In this document: one piece after another, positions 42,222-51,467 of the stretch
Position numbering within the stretch: position 1 is the first letter of the stretch
How the letters are laid out: each line of letters opens with the position of its first letter
Assembly: GCF_009834805.1 (NCBI RefSeq)
Contig: NZ_WVHO01000011.1
Coordinates: 186,001 to 250,000 of the forward strand
Origin: Saccharibacter sp. 17.LH.SD
GTDB lineage: Bacteria > Pseudomonadota > Alphaproteobacteria > Acetobacterales > Acetobacteraceae
DNA: 64,000 nucleotides
Direction: 5' to 3'
Notes under the pieces: generated by a model
Told to the model about the DNA's origin: nothing
Seen by the model: the letters and a program-made list of their open reading frames with translations, nothing else
Databases searched by the model: none
Position numbers and translations under genes: made by a program

Positions 42222-43618
42222 CGGCTAAAATTTCACCCTCCTCCCCCGTTAACGCTCCCTCCCAATCCTGGGAGAAACATGTTGAACGGGTTACAACGCC
42301 CCTCTCTGAAGAGGACATGGACGCCCTCATCGAAGCCACAACAGCTGCCATTATTGATGGCGGAGTGTTTAATTGGCGCTATCCTCCTGGACGTCTGGTA
42401 TTAGAACGCTTTTTTGAAGGACTCCTTCTGGTTCCAGAACGAGAACTTTTTGTCGTTCGTCATCATGACGGCATTATTTGTGGGGCAGCCCTGCTCGCAC
42501 ATCCCGCTTTCCGCTCTGAGCTCCATAGTCCGAAAGCCTGCCTCTCCGCGCTCTTTATTGCCCCTTACGCCCGGGGGCAGGGGTTAGGCGAAGCACTCAT
42601 CACAGTCCTTCTAGAACGCGCCCGCAAACATGGTGCGAAAGTCGTTAATTGTGAACTGAGAGAAAACCAACAGACTGACATCCAACTCCTCACCAGGCTT
42701 GGTTTTTGCCATTGGGGCACACATCCTTATTACGCTCGCATCGGAGGACAGACAGTGCGCGGCCTTTTCTTCTCTAAACTCCTTGTGAATGATCAAGAAG
42801 CTGTCCAATGGCAGCCCGCAGATAAACCAACCTCCTCTCCTCACACCTCCCACTCTCCTACCCCAAAAAGAGAAGGCGGATTAACGCTTTACCCCGCCAT
42901 TGACCTCAAAGGGGGAGCATGTGTCCGGCTGCGGCAAGGAGAAATGGACCATGCCACTCACTATTCTGACAACCCACCCGCTCAAGCCCAACTTTTTGCT
43001 GAAGCTGGATGTCGCCATCTCCATGTTGTGGATCTTGATGGTGCCTTTGCGGGCCATTCAGCCAATGTTGAGGCGGTTGAAAAAATTATCGCGAGCACGT
43101 CTCTTCCCGTCCAGCTCGGAGGTGGGTTACGTGATATGCGCACCATTGAACGTTGGCTCAATGCAGGCGTAAGCCGCGTTATTCTGGGCTCTGCAGCCGT
43201 CAAAGACCCTGATCTCGTCCGGCAAGCAGCGCGCGCTTGGCCTGGGCGCGTTGTCGCAGGAATTGATGCACGCCAAGGGCGTGTCGCCACTGAGGGCTGG
43301 GCTGAAGTTTCCGAACTGACAGCTATTGATCTTGCCAAACGTATGGAAGAAGCCGGCGTTGCAGGGATCATTTTCACAGAAATTAGCCGCGATGGCATGC
43401 TCGAGGGACTAGACCTTGACCAAACCGCAGAGCTTGCCCGCCATGTATCTATCCCCGTTATCGCAAGTGGCGGCGTCGGCACACTCGAACATCTTAAAGA
43501 ATTGCGCCTCGTCGCAAGGGATGTGCCTGGAATTAAAGGCGTTATTATAGGACGTGCTCTCTATGATGGCCGTATCTCACTCCCTGAAGCTTTAGACGTT
43601 TTGGAGGGACCATGCTGA
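42203..43618 (+). CDS. hisA: Fusion of GNAT acetyltransferase and phosphoribosyl isomerase HisA
   Basis: 471 residues in one uninterrupted frame. Residues about 25-200 are a GNAT acetyltransferase with the acetyl-CoA loop [11 protein letters not shown] (RGQGLG at 124-129). A Pro/Ser/Thr/His linker (about 208-225) leads to a complete HisA barrel from residue 227: YPAIDLKGG with the base Asp234, [15 protein letters not shown] with Asp355, and EISRDGM with Asp397. HisA normally has about 240-250 residues, as the second part has here. HisA isomerises ProFAR to PRFAR in histidine synthesis. The GNAT part has no known role in the pathway. The gene overlaps hisH by 19 and hisF by 7 bases, so the fusion sits in a coupled operon. 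Confidence 0.93.
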   Translation: MAASTVTAKISPSSPVNAPSQSWEKHVERVTTPLSEEDMDALIEATTAAIIDGGVFNWRYPPGRLVLERFFEGLLLVPERELFVVRHHDGIICGAALLAHPAFRSELHSPKACLSALFIAPYARGQGLGEALITVLLERARKHGAKVVNCELRENQQTDIQLLTRLGFCHWGTHPYYARIGGQTVRGLFFSKLLVNDQEAVQWQPADKPTSSPHTSHSPTPKREGGLTLYPAIDLKGGACVRLRQGEMDHATHYSDNPPAQAQLFAEAGCRHLHVVDLDGAFAGHSANVEAVEKIIASTSLPVQLGGGLRDMRTIERWLNAGVSRVILGSAAVKDPDLVRQAARAWPGRVVAGIDARQGRVATEGWAEVSELTAIDLAKRMEEAGVAGIIFTEISRDGMLEGLDLDQTAELARHVSIPVIASGGVGTLEHLKELRLVARDVPGIKGVIIGRALYDGRISLPEALDVLEGPC

Positions 43619-44373
43619 AACTCCGCGTTATACCCTGCTTAGACGTCCGTGATGGCCGTGTCGTAAAAGGTGTTAACTTCGTTTCGCTACGAGATGCAGG
43701 GGACCCTGTCGAGCAAGCAAAACTTTACGATAAAGCTGGTGCGGATGAGCTCACTTTTCTTGATATTACAGCGAGCTCAGAAAATCGTGATACAATCCTT
43801 GATGTCGTGCAGCGCACCGCCGCTGAAGTTTACCTGCCATTAACGGTAGGAGGTGGCATACGCCGATGTGACGATATGCGTCGTCTTCTCCTCAGTGGGG
43901 CTGACAAATGCGCGATTAACTCTGCTGCTATTCGCACACCTGAACTGATTAACGAAGCAGCAGAGCGTTTTGGCAGCCAATGCGTCGTCGTTGCTATTGA
44001 TGCCCGCTCCAATGGCAAAGGCGGCTGGGAGATTTATGCCAAAGGGGGCCGTGAACCCACAGGCATTGATGCCGTCGCTTGGGCCGAGCAAATGGCAGAG
44101 CGTGGCGCGGGAGAAATTCTCCTCACAAGCATGGATCGCGATGGAACACGCTCAGGTTTCGATCTCGACCTCCTGAAAACCGTTTGCGATCGCGTCTCCG
44201 TCCCCATTGTCGCGTCAGGCGGTGTGGGCGAGCTATCACACTTTGTTGATGGCGCTAAAGTTGGCGCGAGCGGCCTCCTGGCCGCAAGTGTTTTTCATTT
44301 CGGGCAATTTCACGTTTCTGATGTAAAGGCAGCATTGCATAATGCAGGACTGCCCGTACGGCTCAATCGATGA
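43612..44373 (+). CDS. hisF: Imidazole glycerol phosphate synthase cyclase subunit HisF
   Basis: 253 residues, normal length. [18 protein letters not shown] gives the first catalytic Asp; [22 protein letters not shown] and [20 protein letters not shown] hold the second Asp and the phosphate loops; [11 protein letters not shown] closes the barrel. With HisH it makes imidazoleglycerol phosphate and AICAR. The start overlaps the end of the hisA fusion by 7 bases, and hisE begins within its stop codon. Confidence 0.97.
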   Translation: MLKLRVIPCLDVRDGRVVKGVNFVSLRDAGDPVEQAKLYDKAGADELTFLDITASSENRDTILDVVQRTAAEVYLPLTVGGGIRRCDDMRRLLLSGADKCAINSAAIRTPELINEAAERFGSQCVVVAIDARSNGKGGWEIYAKGGREPTGIDAVAWAEQMAERGAGEILLTSMDRDGTRSGFDLDLLKTVCDRVSVPIVASGGVGELSHFVDGAKVGASGLLAASVFHFGQFHVSDVKAALHNAGLPVRLNR

Positions 44374-44735
44374 TAGAGGATGGTCACATAATGATAAATG
44401 ATCAAGAAGCTCGTCACGTCCTTGAACGCCTGTTTAATACAGTCGTGTCTCGTAAAAATGCCTCCCCGTCCTTGAGTCACTCAGCACGTCTCATGTCCCG
44501 AGGGCGCAATAAAATTGCCCAGAAATTTGGGGAAGAAGCCGTCGAATGTGTCATTGAGGCCGTCAGTGGAAACCGTGATGCACTCATCAGTGAAAGTGCT
44601 GATGTGCTTTACCACCTCGTTGTCATGTGGGTTGATGGTGGTGTGAGCCCGGATGATGTGTGGGCCGAACTTCAACGCCGTGAAGGTACGAGTGGGATTG
44701 AAGAAAAAGCTTCTCGTCCCAAAACAGAGCCTTGA
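44370..44735 (+). CDS. hisE: Phosphoribosyl-ATP pyrophosphatase HisE
   Basis: 121 residues if it starts at ATG 44370, which overlaps the hisF stop as ATGA; ATG 44391 is an alternative (114 residues). The MazG-like helical fold shows [24 protein letters not shown] and [14 protein letters not shown] with the acidic metal ligands. It hydrolyses phosphoribosyl-ATP, the second step of histidine synthesis. It is separate from HisI, which is not in the window. Confidence 0.94.
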   Translation: MIEDGHIMINDQEARHVLERLFNTVVSRKNASPSLSHSARLMSRGRNKIAQKFGEEAVECVIEAVSGNRDALISESADVLYHLVVMWVDGGVSPDDVWAELQRREGTSGIEEKASRPKTEP

Positions 44736-44749
44736 GAGGAAATCACCTC

Positions 44750-45127
44750 ATGAACAAGAAACCCTACGATCCCAATAATGTCTTTGCTCGTATCTTACGC
44801 GGAGAGATTCCTGCTGAGCGCGTTTGCGATAGTAAACATTCTTTCGCATTCTATGATATTTCTCACGCAGCGCCGGTGCATGTCCTCGTGATTCCACGCG
44901 GAGAATATACGGATTTCCATGATTTCACATCACGCGCTACGAATGAAGAAATCATCGATTTCTGGAAATTGGTCGATACAATAGCGGCAGAGCAATCCCT
45001 TCTTCCCACAGGCTTCCGCCTTATCAGCAACATTGGTCATGATAGCGGGCAGGAAGTCTTCCACTTCCACGTCCATATGCTAGGCGGTGCTCCATTGGGG
45101 CCCATTTTGGCACCAGCACAGAAATAA
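44750..45127 (+). CDS. HIT-family nucleotide hydrolase (HinT-like)
   Basis: 125 residues from ATG 44750, with GAGGAAA upstream; the open frame begins at 44732 inside hisE. VFARILRGEIPAERV opens the HIT fold, SHAAPVHVLVIPRG follows, and the active-site triad is in HFHVHMLGG. Such proteins cleave phosphoramidate nucleotides such as AMP-lysine. A gene of this kind commonly follows hisE in Alphaproteobacteria, and spacing here (14 bp) supports co-transcription with the his operon. Confidence 0.93.
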   Translation: MNKKPYDPNNVFARILRGEIPAERVCDSKHSFAFYDISHAAPVHVLVIPRGEYTDFHDFTSRATNEEIIDFWKLVDTIAAEQSLLPTGFRLISNIGHDSGQEVFHFHVHMLGGAPLGPILAPAQK

Positions 45128-45204
45128 AGTGGAAAATTACGTGGTTGTACAAGATTTTACTTGTGCTTCCACGCAAACTCCTCTAGATGGGGCTCACGCC
45201 TCAA

Positions 45205-45280
45205 GTCCCGTTCGTCTAGAGGCCTAGGACACCGCCCTCTCACGGCGGCAACACGGGTTCGAATCCCGTACGGGACACCA
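45205..45280 (+). tRNA. tRNA-Glu (anticodon CTC)
   Basis: A 76-nt cloverleaf: acceptor GTCCCGT with ACGGGAC, anticodon stem CCGCC/GGCGG around CTCTCAC (anticodon CTC), T arm with GGTTCGAATCC, discriminator A and encoded CCA. The 3' end is followed by an odd AT-rich segment. No second copy of the tRNA 3' end was seen in the window. Confidence 0.95.
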
Positions 45281-45386
45281 TGCGCTCATCTGAATGGCTC
45301 TGTTTTTGTCGATAAAGTGGCTATTAACCTCCATTTTTACGCTTCCCAGTATCTATTTGATCGGGCTAAGTCTGTTTGAATCTGGT

Positions 45387-45569
45387 TTAATTCTGGGTAT
45401 ATTCCGGGGTATCTAAGCTAGATGGCATGTTAGATACATAGAGTATTTTATCCATTCGCCCGTTATGCCTGCCTAAGAAATAAATTCTATAATCACGGTC
45501 ACCCATGTGGTGATCATCCTCCTTATATATTTTTGTTCCATTGAATATTTTATTAGAATGACGACCCAT
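45387..45569 (-). CDS. Hypothetical 60-residue protein
   Basis: ATG at 45569 and stop at 45387. The sequence is polar and rich in Asp, Arg, Lys and Tyr (KIYKEDDHHMGDRDYRIYF in the middle) with no signal peptide or membrane segment. AGGAAAAA lies about 15 bases upstream, within the arm of a palindrome that ends at the start codon. I do not recognise the family. It may be a real small gene, a remnant of an integrated element behind the tRNA, or chance; its composition is protein-like, but the length is too short to decide. Confidence 0.3.
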   Translation of the reverse strand: MGRHSNKIFNGTKIYKEDDHHMGDRDYRIYFLGRHNGRMDKILYVSNMPSSLDTPEYTQN

Positions 45570-45592
45570 TTTAGGAACGATTTTTCCTAAAA
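45569..45592. promoter_or_regulatory. Palindrome abutting the 60-residue ORF
   Basis: TTTTAGGAA (45569-45577) and TTCCTAAAA (45584-45592) are perfect 9-bp arms around 6 bases. It touches the start codon of the minus-strand ORF and lies 47 bp ahead of the GH28 gene. It may be a regulator site or a hairpin in the small transcript. Confidence 0.4.
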
Positions 45593-45638
45593 GCTTTTCA
45601 AGCTCTCCCGACTAGCCAAAAATAAGACGTAGCAAGAA

Positions 45639-46877
45639 ATGATCATTTCAAAATACCTTCTTGTCCTTATTCCCTTTATCTGTAGCACCGTCACCTTCCA
45701 TGCTTCTGCGCAAGATCGTCGTGACGTTCAACCTCCTCAGTGGCCACGTCACATATGTGCAGACCTCGTTCCAGCCGATATCAATCGGTTACAATCCTTA
45801 CTCAATGATTGCCCTTCTGGTTCCGCGGTTCGTTTGACAAGAGGACGTTTCGTTAGTTCTCCATTAACCATTACATCAAACGTCTATTTATGGATCGCTC
45901 AAGGAGCGACACTCGTCGCCACGACAGATCCAACCGCTTACGACCGGGGAACGGGAGAGTGCGGAAAAATCAATGATAAGGGAAATGCGTGTCATCCTTT
46001 CCTCTTATTTGATCACACAAAAGATGGTGGTTTACTCGGGAGAGGAACCATCGAGGGCCAGGGAGGTCAACCTATTTTAGGAACCACACGATCCTGGTGG
46101 CAACTTGCTCGCATCGCACAACGTATGAATCAGAAACAAAACGCTCCACGATTAATTGCGCTTGATCACGTTCAAAATTTCACAATGGGATATATTACCC
46201 TCAAAAACTCTCCTAATTTTCATGTCATGATCACTCAAAGTAAAGATGTAACACTTTGGGGAATCACCATTGATACGCCCCCTGATGCACGCAATACGGA
46301 TGGAATAGATCCATCTTCTTCACACGATATTACCATAATCCATAGCATCATTAGAACAGGAGATGATCATATTGCTATCAAAGCAGGGCCTCATGGAGCA
46401 AGCCATCATATTTCTATTTTAAATAGTTCCTTATATTGGGGGCATGGTCTTTCTATTGGAAGTGAGACCATGGGAGGAGTGCACGATATCCTCGTCAAAA
46501 ATATCATTATTAATGGAGCAAAATGGGGGCTGCGCATTAAAAGTGATTCAACACGAGGTGGTATCGTCGAGCGCATCCATTACGACACGGTTTGCCTATA
46601 CCACACCCAATGGCCTATCTTCCTCGATACATCCTACAATAAAAATGCCAATGGTAATAATATTCCCATATATAAAAGTATCTTTTTTAAGAACATTTAT
46701 ATTGATAATGGGACTATTTATTTGCATGGATATAACAAAAATTATCTATCAGATCTCTTTTTTAAAAATTTAATAACACCAATACATATGCAATGGTCCG
46801 TTGCGTATACAAATCTCTATAGAGACAAATCTACTCATGAGCCATACATAAAATCATGCCAAGCAACATCACTATAG
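45639..46877 (+). CDS. Glycoside hydrolase family 28, polygalacturonase-like
   Basis: 412 residues with a signal peptide (about 1-24, ending in ASAQDR), so it is exported. The parallel beta-helix carries all GH28 catalytic motifs: NTDGID at 219-224, GDDH with Asp242 and Asp243, GHG at 268-270, and RIK near 302. These hydrolyse alpha-1,4 galacturonan in pectin by inversion; close relatives act on rhamnogalacturonan, so the exact substrate is open. The last third is more AT-rich than neighbouring genes, which suggests foreign origin or drift. It is followed by azlCD and an esterase-like gene, not by known pectin-uptake genes. Confidence 0.88.
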   Translation: MIISKYLLVLIPFICSTVTFHASAQDRRDVQPPQWPRHICADLVPADINRLQSLLNDCPSGSAVRLTRGRFVSSPLTITSNVYLWIAQGATLVATTDPTAYDRGTGECGKINDKGNACHPFLLFDHTKDGGLLGRGTIEGQGGQPILGTTRSWWQLARIAQRMNQKQNAPRLIALDHVQNFTMGYITLKNSPNFHVMITQSKDVTLWGITIDTPPDARNTDGIDPSSSHDITIIHSIIRTGDDHIAIKAGPHGASHHISILNSSLYWGHGLSIGSETMGGVHDILVKNIIINGAKWGLRIKSDSTRGGIVERIHYDTVCLYHTQWPIFLDTSYNKNANGNNIPIYKSIFFKNIYIDNGTIYLHGYNKNYLSDLFFKNLITPIHMQWSVAYTNLYRDKSTHEPYIKSCQATSL

Positions 46878-46985
46878 TCACCCTCCAACAAAAAATAATC
46901 GAAGAAAAATTACTCTGTTTCTCCTCCCATTCTGTGTAAATAGTTTCCAATCCATAAATAGTGTATCGTGGTTAATCCCCATTCA

Positions 46986-47705
46986 ATGACGCAGCATAAC
47001 TCGCCCTCCATATCGCCTTCACATGCTTACGAGTTCCTGAGAGGGGTTCGAACGGCATTACCCCTTACACTAGCCTTCATTCCTTTTGGGCTTCTTTTGG
47101 GAAGTCGCGCCATACAACAAGGCCTCACTCACCTAGAAATCCCCCTTTTAACAGGGCTCAATTTTGCAGGGGGCTCTGAATTTGCTGCGGTTGACCTCTG
47201 GACACTCCCCCCTAATATCCTACTTCTAGCCAGCACAACCTTTCTCATTAACAGTCGTCATATCCTTATGGGGACGACCCTCACATCCTATTTACAAAAT
47301 AGACCCCGCTGGCAAATTTTTTCATTACTTTTCTTCATGTGTGACGAAGTCTGGGCACTCAGCCTTGCCGATACACAGAAAAATCCCTCAAAAACACTCA
47401 GTATTGGCTTCTATAGCGGCGTCACAATGTGTCTCTATTCCTGCTGGGTTATCACCACTTTTGTAGGAGGTTTCACAGGCTCTATCGTCCATAACCTTAT
47501 TCGTTATGGTGTTGATATGGCCATTCCTGCCGTTTTTCTTGTCCTTCTTCGTGGTATGTGGATGGGCAGAAGGACAGCACTTCCCTGGATATCCAGCCTG
47601 ATTGCTGCAAGCCTAACCTATCATTTTCTTCCTGGTGCTTGGTATGTCCTCGTAGGTACAATCACCGGTGGAATAAACGCTTGGATAATGATCCATAAAA
47701 AATGA
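46986..47705 (+). CDS. azlC: AzlC-family branched-chain amino acid exporter, large subunit
   Basis: 239 residues from ATG 46986; GTG 46968 is an in-frame alternative, and neither has a clear ribosome site. LRGVRTALPLTLAFIPFGLLLG and TGLNFAGGSEFAAVDLW are the standard AzlC blocks, with further helices to a total of about six to eight. Together with AzlD it exports branched-chain amino acids or analogues. The stop overlaps the azlD start by 4 bases. Confidence 0.92.
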   Translation: MTQHNSPSISPSHAYEFLRGVRTALPLTLAFIPFGLLLGSRAIQQGLTHLEIPLLTGLNFAGGSEFAAVDLWTLPPNILLLASTTFLINSRHILMGTTLTSYLQNRPRWQIFSLLFFMCDEVWALSLADTQKNPSKTLSIGFYSGVTMCLYSCWVITTFVGGFTGSIVHNLIRYGVDMAIPAVFLVLLRGMWMGRRTALPWISSLIAASLTYHFLPGAWYVLVGTITGGINAWIMIHKK

Positions 47706-48001
47706 CACTTCACCTTCAAGCGCTCATAGCAATCCTCCTCATGGCGCTTATGACATATCTCACACGTATCGGGGGTTTTCTGCTTTTACGTGGCCGCACC
47801 TTATCCCCGCGCGCAACAGCGCTGATGGAAATCCTTCCAGGATGTGTCCTCGTATCGATCATTGCTCCCGTACTCGCTTCTGGGGAGCCCGCTAATATCA
47901 TTGGTCTCGGAATCACCGCTCTTGCCGCAACACGCCTCTCTCTAATCCCAACAATGCTTTTAGGGATCGCAGCAACAGGCGTTTTACGCACTTTCCTATG
48001 A
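47702..48001 (+). CDS. azlD: AzlD-family small subunit
   Basis: 99 residues and about four membrane segments. LMALMTYLTRIGGFLLLRGR, PGCVLVSIIAPVLASGEP and TRLSLIPTMLLGIAATGVLR match the AzlD family. It overlaps both azlC (4 bases) and the following hydrolase gene (ATGA), so the three are translated from one message. Confidence 0.92.
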   Translation: MTLHLQALIAILLMALMTYLTRIGGFLLLRGRTLSPRATALMEILPGCVLVSIIAPVLASGEPANIIGLGITALAATRLSLIPTMLLGIAATGVLRTFL

Positions 48002-48963
48002 CAACACGCTCCTCCCTCTCACGACGACATTTTATCGCAAAAGGCTTCTCAAAGGCTGCATTACTTCCCCTGATAAGCCATTGGACAGAAAGTAAGGCCA
48101 CACCACAAAAACCAAGCTTTTATCCGCTATGGCCTGGGCTTCCTCCAGGCGGAGGGGGCCCTACTGGCCCACTCAAAATCTCGCGACATGGTGCCGTCTC
48201 TAATGTCAGCACTCCTTTTTTACAGATTCATCATCCAATGTCTCCCAACGGTACGGTCGTGCTGATCGCCGCAGGGGGTGGGTATCAACGTATCAATCTC
48301 CAACATGAAGCCATCCCAGCTGCACGCTGGCTTACATCACGCGGAATAACAGCAGCTATTCTGATCTATCGCCTTCCACGTGAAGAATGGCTGACGGGCC
48401 CCGCCGCACCTTTTGAAGATGCCCAACAAGCCATACGGCTCATCCGCTCCCGCACAACCGATCTCAACTTCACGCCATCACATATCGGCGCTTTAGGATT
48501 TTCAGCGGGAGGGCACCTTCTGGGGATGCAAGCCCTTAAAGCGAATCCTGACTGGCTACGATCACAACAATCTCGATCATCACCTGTACATTATGCTCAA
48601 TTAGACATGGCGATGCTGCTTTACCCCATCGTCACGCTAGAACCACCTTTTGACCATACAAGAACGCGTATCTCCCTGATTGGCCAGCATCCCACACACG
48701 CTCAGCGTGAAAAATGGTCATTCCCTAACGCTTTTACATCTCAGCCGCTGCCGCTTTTCTTAGCACAGGCAGAAGATGACCCTATCGCAAATCCTCAACC
48801 ATCACGTCTCTTTTCGCAACATTACACGGCACAGCATGGCATGATCGAAACGCATTTCTTTCCAACGGGAGGACATGGCTTCGGCCTTGGACGGCCTCAC
48901 ACATTAACCACCACATGGCCGTCTCTCGCGGAAGCCTGGATGAAAAAGAAACATTTCATTTAA
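47998..48963 (+). CDS. Tat-exported alpha/beta hydrolase, carbohydrate-esterase-like
   Basis: 321 residues. The N-terminus SRRHFIAKGFSKAALLPLI is a Tat-type signal (twin Arg). VVLIAAGGGYQRINLQHE is the oxyanion segment, GFSAGGH the nucleophile elbow with Ser169, EDDP supplies the Asp and the GGHGFG block the His. This resembles xylan/pectin acetylesterases and endo-xylanase-linked esterases. It starts within the azlD stop codon. Its nearness to the secreted GH28 enzyme hints at pectin deacetylation, an inference only; azlCD lie between the two. Confidence 0.82.
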   Translation: MTTRSSLSRRHFIAKGFSKAALLPLISHWTESKATPQKPSFYPLWPGLPPGGGGPTGPLKISRHGAVSNVSTPFLQIHHPMSPNGTVVLIAAGGGYQRINLQHEAIPAARWLTSRGITAAILIYRLPREEWLTGPAAPFEDAQQAIRLIRSRTTDLNFTPSHIGALGFSAGGHLLGMQALKANPDWLRSQQSRSSPVHYAQLDMAMLLYPIVTLEPPFDHTRTRISLIGQHPTHAQREKWSFPNAFTSQPLPLFLAQAEDDPIANPQPSRLFSQHYTAQHGMIETHFFPTGGHGFGLGRPHTLTTTWPSLAEAWMKKKHFI

Positions 48964-48984
48964 AATTTAGTGCCCAAAAACATA

Positions 48985-49017
48985 TTGGGCTGCAACCCGT
49001 CAAGAGTTGCAGCCCAA
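48985..49017 (-). terminator. Hairpin between convergent hydrolase and periplasmic-protein genes
   Basis: TTGGGCTGCAAC (48985-48996) and GTTGCAGCCCAA (49006-49017) form a perfect 12-bp stem with 9-nt loop, between the plus-strand stop at 48963 and the minus-strand stop at 49048. A T-rich stretch follows on the minus strand, so it mainly serves that gene. Confidence 0.7.
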
Positions 49018-49047
49018 CACAAACATCACGAATGAATAATTTACGTA

Positions 49048-49506
49048 TTAATTTTTCAATGTGAAGTTCAAACCCTGAAGCCCTGCGGCAAGACGTGCAC
49101 CAGAAGCATTGGCCGTCACTTTCAAGCGCACTCCGTTACTATTCTTCAACAGCGCACCGCCAACACCTTCGGCCATTGTAGCTTCACCATCCAGCGAGCC
49201 ATAGGCACCATCAAAATCATGAAGATGCTTAAGGTTATAAACTTTCCCTTTTGCTTTCAATGACGAATACCCCAAGGCAATGACGTTGGGGCCTCTTACT
49301 TTGAAGCGATATGTATGGCCCTGATAGACCAACTTCCCCTCACCCCATGTATAACCAACACCTAGATCAGCAGAATGCGTTTGGAAGGTAATTGTCCCCG
49401 ATGGAGTCGCAGGCTGTTCACTCGCAACAGCGACACCGGATGCCAAAAGACCTGCACCCGCAGCCGCCAGAAAAGCCATTTTCATGCGTGATGGGATAAA
49501 TGACAT
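49048..49506 (-). CDS. Conserved periplasmic protein of unknown function
   Basis: 152 residues. Signal peptide about 1-28, ending in GVAVASE. The mature 120 residues are mostly beta: SADLGVGYTWGEGKLVYQGH, YRFKVRGPNV, KAKGKVYNLKHLHDFDGAYG, and NGVRLKVTANASGARLAAGL. Similar patterns (GxGxLxYxGxxYxFxVxG then VYNLxxLxDFxGxY) occur in small secreted proteins of many Proteobacteria, from memory and not checked; I know of no assigned function. It stands alone between convergent and divergent genes. Confidence 0.6.
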   Translation of the reverse strand: MSFIPSRMKMAFLAAAGAGLLASGVAVASEQPATPSGTITFQTHSADLGVGYTWGEGKLVYQGHTYRFKVRGPNVIALGYSSLKAKGKVYNLKHLHDFDGAYGSLDGEATMAEGVGGALLKNSNGVRLKVTANASGARLAAGLQGLNFTLKN

Positions 49507-49724
49507 AACTTGTTCGTCCTTTGTACAACGTAACCAGCTTTGTGATATGGAGTATTAAAAGTTAATATACAATTGTTATCACGATATTGTGTACGATATC
49601 CATAGCAAATTTGAGGAAACAATCAAGATTGATACGATATAAAAATAATTTTTTCTCCCCTTAAAAAACGAAGTTTTTCAATCCATAAAGGACAATGAAG
49701 CGAGTCACTGGGGAGCCTGATATC

Positions 49725-51083
49725 ATGATTAGCCTATTTGATCTTTTTAAAATCGGTATTGGTCCCTCTTCTTCTCATACAGTTGGCCCCATGCGTGCAG
49801 CTTATCGTTTTGTTGAGCAGCTTCCCAACGATCAACCTATTGGTCGTATCATCGTCACACTTTACGGGTCCTTGGCGCTTACGGCTGAAGGTCATGGAAC
49901 AAATCGCGCTGTTCTCCTTGGTTTGGTTGGAGAAAAACCGGAAACAGTCGATCCCGCATTTGCAAATTCTATTCTTGAAACAACCCAGACACAAAAAACT
50001 CTTTCGCTTCCACAGGGCCCTATCCCATTCAACCCGCAAACGGATCTGATCCTCGAAACAGGCATAGTCCCTCCTATTCATCCCAATACTCTGCAATTCG
50101 AAGCTTTTGATGAAACTGGACAGCCCCTCCTCAAAGAGCGTTTTTGCTCGGTCGGTGGCGGTTTCATCACACCAGAAGAAACCGCCCTTACCTCGTCCTA
50201 CACGCTTCCAGATGGCCCATACGAATTCCGCAGCAGTTATGAGCTGTTAGAACATGTCAAAAAAACACGCATGAGCATTACAGACATTATTATGGCCAAC
50301 GAATGCGCTCTACGCCCGCGCAACGAAGTCGAAGATTATCTCGACCATATTTTCGATATTATGATGAACTGTGTTGATATGGGACTTGTCCAAACATCTC
50401 CTTTACCAGGGCGCTTACACGTCAAAAGACGTGCGCATGATCTTTATCAAAAACTTCAAAATGACCGTGGGAATAACCAACCTTCGCCCCACAGAATTAT
50501 GAGCTGGATTAGTCTGTTTGCTATTGCTGTGAACGAAGAAAATGCCGCGGGGGGGCGCGTTATTACAGCACCCACCAACGGTGCCGCTGGCGTGATCCCT
50601 GCCGTCCTCCGATATTTGCGTGATTTCTGCCCCGAAGACTCACGTGAAACACGCCACCGCTTCTTGTTAACCGCCGCCGCAATTGGCGGCCTTTTTAAAT
50701 TGAATGCTTCCATTTCTGGCGCCGAAGTAGGATGCCAAGGAGAAGTAGGCGTTGCTTCATCCATGGCCGCCGCTGGTCTCACGGCGGCCCTAGGCGGTGG
50801 AGCAGAACATATCGAAAATGCAGCCGAAATCGCCATGGAACATCATCTCGGGATGACATGCGACCCTATTGCTGGGCTTGTACAAATCCCCTGCATTGAG
50901 CGAAACGCTTTCGGCGCGGTAAAAGCCATTAATGCCACATCTCTGGCTATGCACGGCAATGGCACACATTACGTATCGCTCGACCATGTCATCCGCACCA
51001 TGGCGGAAACAGGACGAGACATGAACCACCGTTACAAAGAAACATCCCTTGGCGGTCTAGCTGTCAACGTCCCTGAATGCTGA
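49725..51083 (+). CDS. sdaA: L-serine ammonia-lyase (iron-sulfur type)
   Basis: 452 residues from ATG 49725, chosen because GGGGAG precedes it and homologues begin [22 protein letters not shown] 49695 is an in-frame alternative with poor spacing. The beta domain (about 1-160) carries [11 protein letters not shown]; the alpha domain has [20 protein letters not shown] and the 4Fe-4S Cys residues in [30 protein letters not shown]. It deaminates L-serine to pyruvate and ammonia in the cytoplasm. It is a single-chain type as in enterobacteria. The upstream 218-bp gap is AT-rich with no gene. Confidence 0.95.
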   Translation: MISLFDLFKIGIGPSSSHTVGPMRAAYRFVEQLPNDQPIGRIIVTLYGSLALTAEGHGTNRAVLLGLVGEKPETVDPAFANSILETTQTQKTLSLPQGPIPFNPQTDLILETGIVPPIHPNTLQFEAFDETGQPLLKERFCSVGGGFITPEETALTSSYTLPDGPYEFRSSYELLEHVKKTRMSITDIIMANECALRPRNEVEDYLDHIFDIMMNCVDMGLVQTSPLPGRLHVKRRAHDLYQKLQNDRGNNQPSPHRIMSWISLFAIAVNEENAAGGRVITAPTNGAAGVIPAVLRYLRDFCPEDSRETRHRFLLTAAAIGGLFKLNASISGAEVGCQGEVGVASSMAAAGLTAALGGGAEHIENAAEIAMEHHLGMTCDPIAGLVQIPCIERNAFGAVKAINATSLAMHGNGTHYVSLDHVIRTMAETGRDMNHRYKETSLGGLAVNVPEC

Positions 51084-51089
51084 CCCCGA

Positions 51090-51386
51090 TTAACTCTGAT
51101 GGCTATGCTGGCGTACGTGACGTGTTTTGATAGATAATTTTTCTAATGCCTGTGAAAATATTGCGAAATGAGGAGCCTGACAGTGTGCCTCAAACGCCTT
51201 CTCCCCTGTATAAACTTCATACAGAACAATCACATTTGGTTCCGTCGTTGGAGTTAACACTACGAAATCCAAACACCCCTCCTCATCCTGTACAGAACGT
51301 TCTGCATCGTATCGACAAACATCCAAAAAAGGCTGGAAAGTCTCTGATGTCGTTTCAAACTCTGCAATGACAACTAATTGAGACAT
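51090..51386 (-). CDS. ABM-domain monooxygenase-like small protein
   Basis: 98 residues, the whole being one antibiotic-biosynthesis-monooxygenase ferredoxin-like domain. LVVIAEFETTSETFQPFLDV, EGCLDFVVLTPTTEPNVIVLYEVY and AFEAHCQAPHFAIFSQAL are the family blocks (YgiN-like). Members oxidise quinols or break down haem; most in bacteria are uncharacterised. It faces sdaA with 6 bp between stops. Confidence 0.85.
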   Translation of the reverse strand: MSQLVVIAEFETTSETFQPFLDVCRYDAERSVQDEEGCLDFVVLTPTTEPNVIVLYEVYTGEKAFEAHCQAPHFAIFSQALEKLSIKTRHVRQHSHQS

Positions 51387-51467
51387 AAACTCTTCTCCAT
51401 TTCCTTACCCATGTCGCTGGCCCCTACACATGACAACGACATGGGAACTGCCACAAATTTCGACTAC

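Larger units (their letters stand above)
45281..45638. other. AT-rich segment after tRNA-Glu, possible island scar
   Basis: 358 bp between the tRNA and the GH28 gene. It contains one small minus-strand frame and a palindrome (listed separately), and a string like GGGTATATTCCGGGGTATC that recalls sequence often found near integrase attachment sites. No integrase or direct repeat is visible, so an element boundary is only a possibility. Confidence 0.3.

Noticed and set aside
45161-45379. 72-residue plus frame across tRNA-Glu
   Set aside because: It is a read-through of the tRNA itself (contains TRVRIPYGTP) and has no independent coding evidence.
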